DNA from: Nostoc cf. edaphicum LEGE 07299
Lineage (GTDB): Bacteria > Cyanobacteriota > Cyanobacteriia > Cyanobacteriales > Nostocaceae
Direction of reading: 5' to 3'
Assembly: GCF_015207245.1 (NCBI RefSeq)
Contig: NZ_JADEXF010000156.1
Span: forward strand, 1-7,239
DNA length: 7,239 bases
The translations under genes were made by a program, and so were the position numbers. Below the pieces are notes generated by a model. The model ran no database searches. It was not told the DNA's origin and was given only the letters and a program-made list of their open reading frames with translations. This document shows, piece after piece, positions 1 to 5,627 of this stretch (the stretch's first letter is position 1; every line of letters begins with the position of its first letter).

Positions 1-488
1 GTGTAGGACTGTTACATGAAGATACTTTACAACCTGAAAAAAGCTTAAGACAGATCAATTCGGAAAATTTGCTGCGCTACTTTCAGATAAATAGTATTGG
101 TGCTGTCTTACTGGCTAAACATTTATTGCCTCTGTTTCGTCATGGAGAACGCAGCGTGTTTGTCACTATTTCTGCTAAATTGGGCAGTATTGGCGATAAC
201 CAACTTGGTGGATGGTACGGCTATCGCGCTTCTAAAGCAGCACTCAATATGTTGATGCGAACTGCGGCAATTGAGTATAAAAGAAGTTGTCCGAAAGCAT
301 TAATAGTAACATTGCATCCTGGTACAACTGATACGCGTCTTTCTCGTCCTTTCCAGGGAAATGTCCCTGCGGAAAAATTATTTTCAGTGGAACGTACTGT
401 TACCCAATTATTGGCTGTCATCGAACAGCTTCAAGAAGGCGATAGTGGACACTTTTTCTCGTGGGATGGGAGCAGATTGCCTTGGTAA
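1..488 (+). CDS. SDR-family oxidoreductase, C-factor (CsgA)-like, 5'-truncated by the window edge
   Basis: This is the C-terminal part of a short-chain dehydrogenase/reductase, a family of cytosolic NAD(P)(H)-dependent oxidoreductases. The reading frame is open from base 3 with no stop, so the gene starts outside the window; about 161 residues are visible of a family length near 235-250, and the Rossmann glycine motif lies upstream. Seen directly: a stretch reading GLLHED near the left edge, a helix-4 segment with YFQINSIG (the family's N-x-x-G region), SAKLGSIGDN, then the active-site motif YRASKAALN (Tyr-x-x-x-Lys), and an HPGTTDTRLS segment matching the family's PG motif after beta-6. The segment between the Ser region and the Tyr, rich in Gly and Trp, is typical of the CsgA-like subgroup. 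Where most SDRs carry the catalytic Ser, this protein has Ala (S-A-K-L-G-S). The substrate is unknown. Confidence 0.88.
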   Translation, partial: VGLLHEDTLQPEKSLRQINSENLLRYFQINSIGAVLLAKHLLPLFRHGERSVFVTISAKLGSIGDNQLGGWYGYRASKAALNMLMRTAAIEYKRSCPKALIVTLHPGTTDTRLSRPFQGNVPAEKLFSVERTVTQLLAVIEQLQEGDSGHFFSWDGSRLPW

Positions 489-538
489 CTGCGTTACGCT
501 GATGCTAATGAAACCTACGTTATTTGTAACCTCGGCCT

Positions 539-868
539 ATGAAGTTTTTTGTACCAGCAGCCAAGGATGATATCAAAGCAGAGCAGGTATATAGTGCTCT
601 TGCTCAGTCTCTTAAAGCACCAATAACCGAAAAGCGTATTTGGAAGTTACAGTGGCGCGATCGCGAAATTGATATGAAATGCGAGGTAGGTAAACCTTTA
701 CCATCCTCTTACCAAACAGGGAAAGAGCTAGTTCTAGCAATCTTTGAGTGTGAAAACCTTTGTAAAATTTGTACTCTTACCCGTGGAGGAGTAAAGGGAG
801 AGCCTATCTTGGTTGGCAAAAACTCTGTATCCTCAGCAACATATTTTTCAGATAATGTAAATAACTGA
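539..868 (+). CDS. conserved-looking small protein of unknown function, 109 aa
   Basis: I do not recognise a named family. The ATG at 539 is the first start after an in-frame TAA at 527-529, and the frame runs to TGA at 866-868. No clear Shine-Dalgarno sequence precedes the ATG. The protein is soluble and mixed in charge, with no signal peptide or membrane segment. It has an amphipathic N-terminal region (residues 1-27), a strand-rich middle (KRIWKLQWRD, then MKCEVGKPLP) and a Gly-rich stretch after residue 82 (TRGGVKGEPILVGK). Four cysteines (48, 71, 75, 78) include C-x3-C-x2-C at 71-78, which could bind a metal, but this is only inference. The compact fold-like composition and a HIP1 octamer at 657-664 suggest a resident cyanobacterial gene rather than a chance ORF. 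It lies 50 bp after the SDR gene in the same direction, so co-transcription is possible. Nothing indicates its role. Confidence 0.7.
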   Translation: MKFFVPAAKDDIKAEQVYSALAQSLKAPITEKRIWKLQWRDREIDMKCEVGKPLPSSYQTGKELVLAIFECENLCKICTLTRGGVKGEPILVGKNSVSSATYFSDNVNN

Positions 869-937
869 CTCTGCATTTTAATATGCGATCGCTCTGGTAA
901 TGTAGTAGATAAAATCGCCCACCAGATATCTCAAGGT

Positions 938-1192
938 ATGACTAACATTAAGATTTTCTTACCTGAGTCGATGAAAGTCTTTGTCGAAGAACAAGTAGTT
1001 AAAGGCGGTTATAGTTCAGCTAATGAATATCTTCAAGAGCTAATCTTTCAAGACCAACAGCGCAAGAGTCAAGAAGGAAAACGCGCTCAGTTGATGGCAA
1101 AGCTTCATATACAGGCTCAACTGAACGATAAGGAGTTTGAAGTAATTGCAGATAAATTAGCTGACGAGTTTGCAGCATACTTTGAGTCATAG
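938..1192 (+). CDS. ParD-like ribbon-helix-helix antitoxin, no toxin adjacent
   Basis: This 84-residue protein resembles ParD antitoxins of type II toxin-antitoxin systems, which bind their own promoter as ribbon-helix-helix dimers and neutralise a ParE/RelE-like toxin through the C-terminus. Seen directly: an N-terminal strand (NIKIFLPESM, residues 3-12), helix 1 (VFVEEQVVKGG) and the turn plus helix 2 with YSSANEYLQELI (residues 25-36), which is the usual ParD layout 'GGYSSxxEYLxxLI'. From about residue 40 the tail is charged and helical (QRKSQEGKRAQLMAKL) and lacks the Gly-linker plus W-x-x-I-R ending I associate with many ParD proteins. A toxin gene normally follows directly, but here the stop is 8 bp from the end of a converging hydrolase gene, so none fits. 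The ATG sits in CTCAAGGTATG, where AAGG is too close to be an ideal ribosome site. It may be an orphan antitoxin or one acting on a distant toxin. Confidence 0.78.
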   Translation: MTNIKIFLPESMKVFVEEQVVKGGYSSANEYLQELIFQDQQRKSQEGKRAQLMAKLHIQAQLNDKEFEVIADKLADEFAAYFES

Positions 1193-1200
1193 TCAGAATA

Positions 1201-2121
1201 CTAAGAACTAGGAAACTCTAACTCACCACTTCCCCGTCCTAACTGAACCACCTCAGATGGTAGGTGTCGCTCCAACCAATCTTCTAAATCAGCTAGTACC
1301 TCGCGGTAATTTAGGTCACGCTGAATCTCGTGATAAGCTTCTGGATACTCAATTCTCAGCTTATCTGCATACTTTACCCGTTGATAAAAGTTGTCGCTTC
1401 CCATAGGTAAAGCAACTCGGTCTGCGCCACCGTGGAGAATCAACAATGGTAATTGCCAATCACCTGCATGAGCATTAATCCAATCAACTGTTGCAAAGAA
1501 TTCTGTAGCTAGACGGGCAGCAGCACGGGTATGTCGCAGTGTATCCTGAGCGATCGCAGCTACAACCTGCGGATCTCGTGAAGCAGTACTGGTGTCAATG
1601 CCTGTATTCAGGGTGAAACGCGGCCACACCCGTGAGAGCATTTTTCCTAAAAGTACCCGAATCGGTGAAACTCCAACTTTCCCCAAGGTTGGCGCAAGAG
1701 TGATCGCACCCTGCAATAATGATGCTTGTTGGGGATAGCGCAGAATGTAATCTAAGACAATCACCGCGCCTAAACTGTGACCCAAGAGAAAAACTGGACA
1801 TCCAGGATTTTGAGTCTGAATTAACTGTAAAAAAGCTCCCAAGTCTTCACGAAACTCACTCCAAGCGTTGATATAGCCTCGTTGACCTGGTGAGCGTCCA
1901 TGACCACGCAAGTCTAAGGCGTAGACAGCGTATTGCTTGGGTATCAAATGCTCAATTACATTACTGTAGCGATCGCTGTGCCCTCCGAGTCCATGCACAA
2001 TGACTAATATTGCCCGGACTTTACCCTCTGGATGCCAGCTTTGGTAATACAGTTCAAGTCCTCCAACACCCTGGAATCTGCCTTCTTTACGAGAAGCTAG
2101 GCGATCGCTATGGTCAATCAT
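1201..2121 (-). CDS. alpha/beta-hydrolase, monoacylglycerol lipase/lysophospholipase-like (serine aminopeptidase S33 / Hydrolase_4 type)
   Basis: This 306-residue soluble serine hydrolase probably cleaves an ester of a lipid such as a monoacylglycerol or lysophospholipid. Seen directly: the oxyanion-hole motif HGLGGHSDRY (43-52), strand 4 with DLRGHGRSPGQRG (70-82), the nucleophile elbow GHSLG with Ser116, the acid in HGGADRV (Asp234) and the catalytic His264 in YHEI. The order, spacing and full length fit bacterial MGL/PldB-like enzymes, with a cap region roughly at residues 145-210. DLRGHGRSPGQRGY closely matches the monoacylglycerol-lipase type, but substrates cannot be told from sequence. 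No signal peptide or membrane segment is seen. The ATG at 2121 gives a normal length; a HIP1 octamer (2101-2108) lies in the first codons. It is divergent from the kinase gene and convergent with the antitoxin gene, so it is probably transcribed alone. Confidence 0.92.
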   Translation of the reverse strand: MIDHSDRLASRKEGRFQGVGGLELYYQSWHPEGKVRAILVIVHGLGGHSDRYSNVIEHLIPKQYAVYALDLRGHGRSPGQRGYINAWSEFREDLGAFLQLIQTQNPGCPVFLLGHSLGAVIVLDYILRYPQQASLLQGAITLAPTLGKVGVSPIRVLLGKMLSRVWPRFTLNTGIDTSTASRDPQVVAAIAQDTLRHTRAAARLATEFFATVDWINAHAGDWQLPLLILHGGADRVALPMGSDNFYQRVKYADKLRIEYPEAYHEIQRDLNYREVLADLEDWLERHLPSEVVQLGRGSGELEFPSS

Positions 2122-2390
2122 CTGGTTAATTTTTTACGTATTTTCCCAACAAGCTACTAAAAAGTCAACATCTATCTAATTATTATGTACAAGAATTCAA
2201 ATTATTAAGATTGGGTAAAGAAGCTTACCTGACTTTGCATCAGTGAGCAAAAAAAAGGGAACAAGAAACGAGGAGCCAACATTGTATTCTTATTAAGAGC
2301 AGGCAGTTATTCTGGAGGAAAAAAGTATTAACATCAACTCTCACGGCATCAGATTTTGTGTTGCAAGCATAGTTTGCCCAAAACGGAGTT

Positions 2391-2418
2391 CAGTTAGAGG
2401 GGAATTGCCCCTGAATTG
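2391..2418. other. imperfect hairpin in intergenic region
   Basis: AGGGG (2398-2402) pairs with CCCCT (2408-2412) across a five-base loop AATTG. After a small internal loop (two bases against one), CAGTT (2391-2395) pairs with AATTG (2414-2418), including one G-T wobble. No T-run follows on either strand, so it is not a standard intrinsic terminator. It lies about 15 bp before the putative kinase promoter and could be an operator or part of a small RNA. Confidence 0.35.
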
Positions 2419-2431
2419 TTCGGTTCTACCA

Positions 2432-2459
2432 CTGTCATCAGTATACAAATAGCTATAAC
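2432..2459 (+). promoter_or_regulatory. putative sigma-70-type promoter of the kinase gene
   Basis: CTGTCA (2432-2437, four of six matches to TTGACA) and TATAAC (2454-2459, five of six matches to TATAAT) are spaced 16 bp apart. This would start transcription near 2466 and leave a leader of about 60 bases before the GTG start. It is a pattern match only, in A+T-rich DNA where such matches arise by chance. Confidence 0.3.
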
Positions 2460-2513
2460 CTCTTAGATAGTAGTGAAATGTCTAACCTAGACGCTGTTAG
2501 TCGCTCTTGAATT

Positions 2514-2521
2514 AAGGGGTG
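2514..2521 (+). promoter_or_regulatory. ribosome binding site fixing the GTG start of the kinase
   Basis: AAGGGGTG matches the Shine-Dalgarno consensus AAGGAGGTG closely and ends 7 bases before the GTG at 2529. An in-frame TGA at 2520-2522 overlaps it, so translation cannot begin further upstream. Together these support the GTG start, since no in-frame ATG is close by. Confidence 0.6.
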
Positions 2522-2528
2522 AAAGCCT

Positions 2529-4055
2529 GTGTACCAATGGATATTGCCAAGCCTGAGCGAAATCTTGGCTGAAAATCAATCAAGTGTGGCAGAATGTTCA
2601 CCTGCTAAAGCAGAGCAGCAGTGGCGTATCAGCCTCGCAGCGACAGAACATTTGCTATTAAATACTTTAGCAGACCCTTCAGTTGACACAACCCAAGGAT
2701 TAGTTTTAGCTGCACCAGCACCCTTGTTTAGTCAACCAAAATTGACTCAAAGTTTACAAACAGTAACTTTTACAGCAAAACCATTTAACCCTTTGGCGCT
2801 GATGCCATTTCAGATGCCAGGTGCAATTGCGTCTATCAATGAAGAAATTGCTCCCAATGAATCGGTACTTCCTTTACTACCTGCCGATCCGCTGGGGGCA
2901 GAACAGTTTTGCTTGGTTTTTACAGATAAATTCAGATTAGTACTAGTTTTAACAACCCACAAAAACAATAAAAAAACCTTTTCATTTTCTTTTGAGCCAG
3001 AGATAGTGCAGCAGGCTTGGCGATCGCTAGGGGCACGGGTAATGCTGGCTAATCCAGAATTTTTCGCGCGCTTGGACGCATTAGTAGAACAGTATTCTCC
3101 GGTAGCACCAGACTACCGCATGATGATTCACTTTAGTCAGTTATTGCTTCAAGAATTAACAGAACCAGAAGAGACTAAAGACTCTTTATTAGAGACTGGG
3201 GAAGAACTAAAGGAGCAGGGGAGCAGAGGAGCAGGGGAGCAGGGGAGAAGAGTTTTCCCCAATCCTCAATGCCCACTTGCCCTGAGCAAAGCCGAAGGGA
3301 TGGCCAATGTCCAATCCTCAAATCCTGATGTAGAATTGCTCCAAGCCTTTGCTCACGAAGTCCGCACACCTTTAACAACTATTCGCACCATGACTCGTCT
3401 GCTGTTAAAGCGGCGAGACTTAGATGCTAGCGCGATCAATCGTTTAAAAATTATCGATCACGAGTGTACCGAGCAAATTGACCGCATGGAATTGCTGTTT
3501 AAGGCCGCAGAACTAGAAACTACTGCCTCAGCAAAATCGTCAAAAACTCAACTCACGCCGATGTCTTTAGATCAAGTGTTGCAGCAGAGCATTCCCCGTT
3601 GGGAACAAGCTGCGCATCGGCGGAACTTAACTTTAAATGTTATTTTACCCCAGCAATTACCAACAGTAGTGAGCAATCCCACCATGCTGGATCAGGTTCT
3701 CACTGGTTTGATGGAAAATTTTACTCGCAGCTTACCCGCTGGCAGCCATATTCAAGTACAAGTTATCCCAGCTGGAGATCAACTGAAGTTACAATTATCG
3801 CCGCAATTCCGATGCAAAGATTCAAATAAAGCCGCCATACCTGCAACACCACCAATTCGCAAGGCTTTAGGTCAACTGCTGATGTTTCAACCAGAAACAG
3901 GTACGATTAGTTTGAATATCGCTGCAACCAAGCATTTGTTTCAGGCGATTGGTGGCAAACTAATTGTGCGTCAACGTCCACACTATGGGGAAGTGATGAC
4001 GATTTTCCTGCCTTTAGAAGTTAGCAATCAACAGAAACCGATAGTCACGAATTAG
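2529..4055 (+). CDS. histidine-kinase-like signalling protein with divergent ATP-binding half and repeat-derived linker
   Basis: This 508-residue protein has an N-terminal sensory region (about 1-220), a linker (about 228-266) and a histidine-kinase-like C-terminal half. The H-box AFAHEVRTPLTTI carries the phospho-acceptor His276 and is followed by the second dimerisation helix (IDHECTEQIDRMELL). The N-box survives weakly as LDQVLTGLMENFTRS with Asn397. The G1 box (normally D-x-G-x-G) is absent: the place reads LKLQLSPQF. A G2-like segment is reduced to GTISLNIAATKHLFQAIGGKL, with the GG at 475-476 and a final strand ending IFLPLE. The sensory part, especially EQFCLVFTDKFRLVLVL and FEPEIVQQAWRSL, faintly recalls the cyanobacterial DICT domain, but I am unsure. 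There are no membrane segments, so it would be a cytosolic sensor. No response regulator is adjacent. It starts at GTG 2529 behind a good ribosome site. Autokinase activity is doubtful. Confidence 0.85.
   Translation: MYQWILPSLSEILAENQSSVAECSPAKAEQQWRISLAATEHLLLNTLADPSVDTTQGLVLAAPAPLFSQPKLTQSLQTVTFTAKPFNPLALMPFQMPGAIASINEEIAPNESVLPLLPADPLGAEQFCLVFTDKFRLVLVLTTHKNNKKTFSFSFEPEIVQQAWRSLGARVMLANPEFFARLDALVEQYSPVAPDYRMMIHFSQLLLQELTEPEETKDSLLETGEELKEQGSRGAGEQGRRVFPNPQCPLALSKAEGMANVQSSNPDVELLQAFAHEVRTPLTTIRTMTRLLLKRRDLDASAINRLKIIDHECTEQIDRMELLFKAAELETTASAKSSKTQLTPMSLDQVLQQSIPRWEQAAHRRNLTLNVILPQQLPTVVSNPTMLDQVLTGLMENFTRSLPAGSHIQVQVIPAGDQLKLQLSPQFRCKDSNKAAIPATPPIRKALGQLLMFQPETGTISLNIAATKHLFQAIGGKLIVRQRPHYGEVMTIFLPLEVSNQQKPIVTN
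3212..3325 (+). repeat. short-repeat block inside the kinase coding sequence
   Basis: Four consecutive 8-bp units GGAGCAGG (3212-3219, 3220-3227 ending in A, 3228-3235, 3236-3243), plus a partial fifth, are followed by a segment flanked by the direct repeat CCAATCCTCAA (3259-3269 and 3311-3321). Inside that segment lies CCTGAGCAAAGCCGAAGGGA (3281-3300), which resembles dispersed repeats usually found between genes in Nostoc-type genomes. The reading frame stays open across the block, which encodes a low-complexity E/Q/G/R-rich then P/S/N-rich linker (residues about 228-266) between the sensory and dimerisation domains. Confidence 0.75.
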
Positions 4056-4108
4056 GGATATAGCCATCCTAAATGAGATTATGAAAATTTTTGTTATGGT
4101 CGTCCTTG

Positions 4109-4144
4109 GTCATTAGTCCTTTGTAGTCACAAATGACTAATGAC
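4109..4144. terminator. strong imperfect hairpin between convergent genes, possible bidirectional terminator
   Basis: The arms 4109-4124 (GTCATTAGTCCTTTGT) and 4129-4144 (ACAAATGACTAATGAC) pair at 15 of 16 positions around a four-base loop, AGTC. The stem lies 54 bp past the kinase stop and includes the TAG stop of the amidohydrolase (4137-4139 on the minus strand). No T-run follows on either side, so it is not a textbook intrinsic terminator, but it could limit read-through or protect both 3' ends. The arms are built from GTCATTAGTC/ACAAATGAC words related to the heptamer repeat at the right edge of the window. Confidence 0.5.
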
Positions 4145-5378
4145 ATGAAACAAAGTACTTTTCCACGCATCTAACAAATATTTCCACACCCATTGCCAAG
4201 GCGGTTTCGTCAAAATCAAACCGGGGATGATGATGGGGATATGCTAAGTCTTTTGCGGGATTAGCAGAACCCAGAAAGAAATAACAACCAGGAACCTCTT
4301 CTAAGAAAAATGACATATCTTCAGCAGCCATAGTTTGGCATTCTGGCACAATACCCACAGGAGTTTCTACCACTTCTTCTGCGACAGATCGTACTAGTTC
4401 TGCTATTTTAATATCATTAATTACTGGTGGATAAAGTGACCAATATTCTAAGTCATAATTTGCACCATGACTCTGACAAATTCCAGCAATAATTTGCTCG
4501 ACACGCTGGTTAAAAAAGCCTTTCAAACTAGGATTAAAATACCTGACAGTAGCACTCATTCTCGCTGTATCAGCAATTACATTACGTTTGGTTCCAGCGT
4601 GAAGTTCTCCCACTGTCACTACTGCTGAATCAATGGGATTAACATTCCGAGCGACAATAGTTTGCAAAGCATTGACGATTTGGGCAGCAACAACAACGGA
4701 GTCAACAGTTTGATGGGGTAGTGCGCCGTGTCCACCTTTACCCAAAATTGTGCAGTTAAAGCATTCCACAGCTGCCATCAATGCGCCAGGACGCACACCA
4801 ACTGTTCCTAAAGGCAAATTATTCCACAAGTGCAAACCAATAATTGCTTCAACATCAGGATTTTTCAAAACTCCAGCTTCAATCATTGGCTTTGCGCCTC
4901 CTGGTGATTCTTCCGCTGGCTGAAAGATAATTTTTACGATACCGGAGAAGTCTTGGCGATGCTGCTGGAGATAATAAGCTGTACCTAAAGCGATCGCTGT
5001 ATGTCCATCATGTCCACAAGCGTGCATTACTCCATCATGCTGCGATTTGTACGGCACTTCGTTGAGTTCTTGGATTGGCAAAGCATCCATATCCGCACGA
5101 ATCGCTAAAACTTTTGGATTTTGGATTGTTTCTGAAACTTCCCCTTTACCTTTAATGGTGGCCACAATGCCAGTGTGGGCAATGCCAGTTTGATGCTCAA
5201 TTCCCCATTCTTGCAGCTTTTGTGATACAAACTCAGCAGTCAGTTTTTCTTGAAAACCCAACTCTGGTTGTTGATGCAATCGCCGCCGCCACTCTACTAA
5301 TTGCGGTTGCAATGAGCGGATCGAAAGTCGGATGCGAGATAGATCAACAGAAGAAGGATTGGGAAAGGTAGAAACCAT
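4137..5378 (-). CDS. M20-family metal-dependent amidohydrolase (HipO / N-acyl-amino acid hydrolase-like)
   Basis: This 413-residue enzyme belongs to the M20D amidohydrolases, which split N-acyl or conjugated amino acids (hippurate, N-acetyl amino acids, auxin-amino acid conjugates) with two metal ions. Seen directly: RRRLHQQPELGFQE (31-44), the RADMDALPIQE strand (94-104), the metal-binding MHACGHDGHTA with Cys121 and His123, the catalytic/metal pair in QPAEESPGGA (Glu156, Glu157), LHLWNN with His183, and the C-terminal HHHPRFDFDE (382-391) giving the last His ligand. The lid/dimerisation domain lies between, beginning at GKGGHGALPHQTVDSV. All expected ligands are present and the length is normal, so it should be active; the natural substrate is not predictable. 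It is cytosolic, with no signal peptide. The ATG at 5378 lacks an obvious ribosome site. It follows pebB by 249 bp in the same direction, with a repeat element between, so it is probably a separate transcript. Confidence 0.95.
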   Translation of the reverse strand: MVSTFPNPSSVDLSRIRLSIRSLQPQLVEWRRRLHQQPELGFQEKLTAEFVSQKLQEWGIEHQTGIAHTGIVATIKGKGEVSETIQNPKVLAIRADMDALPIQELNEVPYKSQHDGVMHACGHDGHTAIALGTAYYLQQHRQDFSGIVKIIFQPAEESPGGAKPMIEAGVLKNPDVEAIIGLHLWNNLPLGTVGVRPGALMAAVECFNCTILGKGGHGALPHQTVDSVVVAAQIVNALQTIVARNVNPIDSAVVTVGELHAGTKRNVIADTARMSATVRYFNPSLKGFFNQRVEQIIAGICQSHGANYDLEYWSLYPPVINDIKIAELVRSVAEEVVETPVGIVPECQTMAAEDMSFFLEEVPGCYFFLGSANPAKDLAYPHHHPRFDFDETALAMGVEIFVRCVEKYFVSCH

Positions 5379-5408
5379 TATGAAGACAAACTAGTTTAAG
5401 TACAGCTA

Positions 5409-5538
5409 ATACCAATTTGAAAAAAGAATGCAACATATATTATATAGATAAGATCCCTGCCAATCCTCCTCAATACATTGGTAAGGATGCGCGTCAGCGC
5501 AGGTGGGGTATCTGCTGCAAAATTTTTTGAATTGGTAT
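5409..5538. mobile_element. MITE-like element with short terminal inverted repeats
   Basis: ATACCAATT (5409-5417) is mirrored by AATTGGTAT (5530-5538), and next to them A6 (5420-5425) faces T6 (5523-5528), giving imperfect terminal inverted repeats of about 16 bp around a 130-bp non-coding segment. If the ends are taken as TACCAATT/AATTGGTA (5410 and 5537), both sides are flanked by the direct trinucleotide TAA (5407-5409 and 5538-5540), as a target duplication would be. Inside is a small G+C-rich hairpin, TGCGC-GTCA-GCGCA (5488-5501). It has no coding capacity. It sits upstream of the amidohydrolase and downstream of pebB, so it may carry or disturb promoter signals. Confidence 0.45.
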
Positions 5539-5627
5539 AACTTAGATTATTTTCCTAGTTTAACGTGACTTGAACGAGTCTTCATTGACACTTTACTCGG
5601 CACTGAGTGAGTGCAGTCAAAGAGCCT

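Larger units (their letters stand above)
2122..2528. other. 407-bp divergent intergenic region
   Basis: This stretch separates the minus-strand hydrolase start from the plus-strand kinase start and should hold promoters for both. The half near the hydrolase is A+T-rich; read on the minus strand it contains CATAAT (plus-strand 2182-2187), a possible -10 without a convincing -35. The middle has a GGAGG at 2315-2319 followed 8 nt later by an ATT that opens a 41-codon frame to TAG at 2450-2452; the frame has no ATG, GTG or TTG start at its head, so I do not call it a gene. An imperfect hairpin lies at 2391-2418. The right part carries the kinase promoter and ribosome site listed separately. I see no tRNA, riboswitch or mobile element here. 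Confidence 0.6.

Noticed and set aside
69..71. TTG at 69 as the start of the SDR gene
   Set aside because: The frame is open to the window edge and the residues before it (GLLHED...) fit the SDR fold, so the gene is cut by the window rather than starting here.
361..570. Overlapping plus-strand frame across the SDR end
   Set aside because: It overlaps the SDR and the 109-residue gene in another frame and has no family-like features.
3212..3251. GGAGCAGG array as a CRISPR or a regulatory array
   Set aside because: The units are 8 bp without spacers and lie within an open reading frame.
3599..3829. Plus-strand frame inside the kinase C-terminal half, considered as a sign of a frameshift
   Set aside because: The main kinase frame continues without a break through this stretch with N-box and G2-like residues, so no frameshift is needed.
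5600..5614. GCACT-GAGTG-AGTGC as a pebB terminator
   Set aside because: It is only a 5-bp stem, and no T-run follows on the minus strand.
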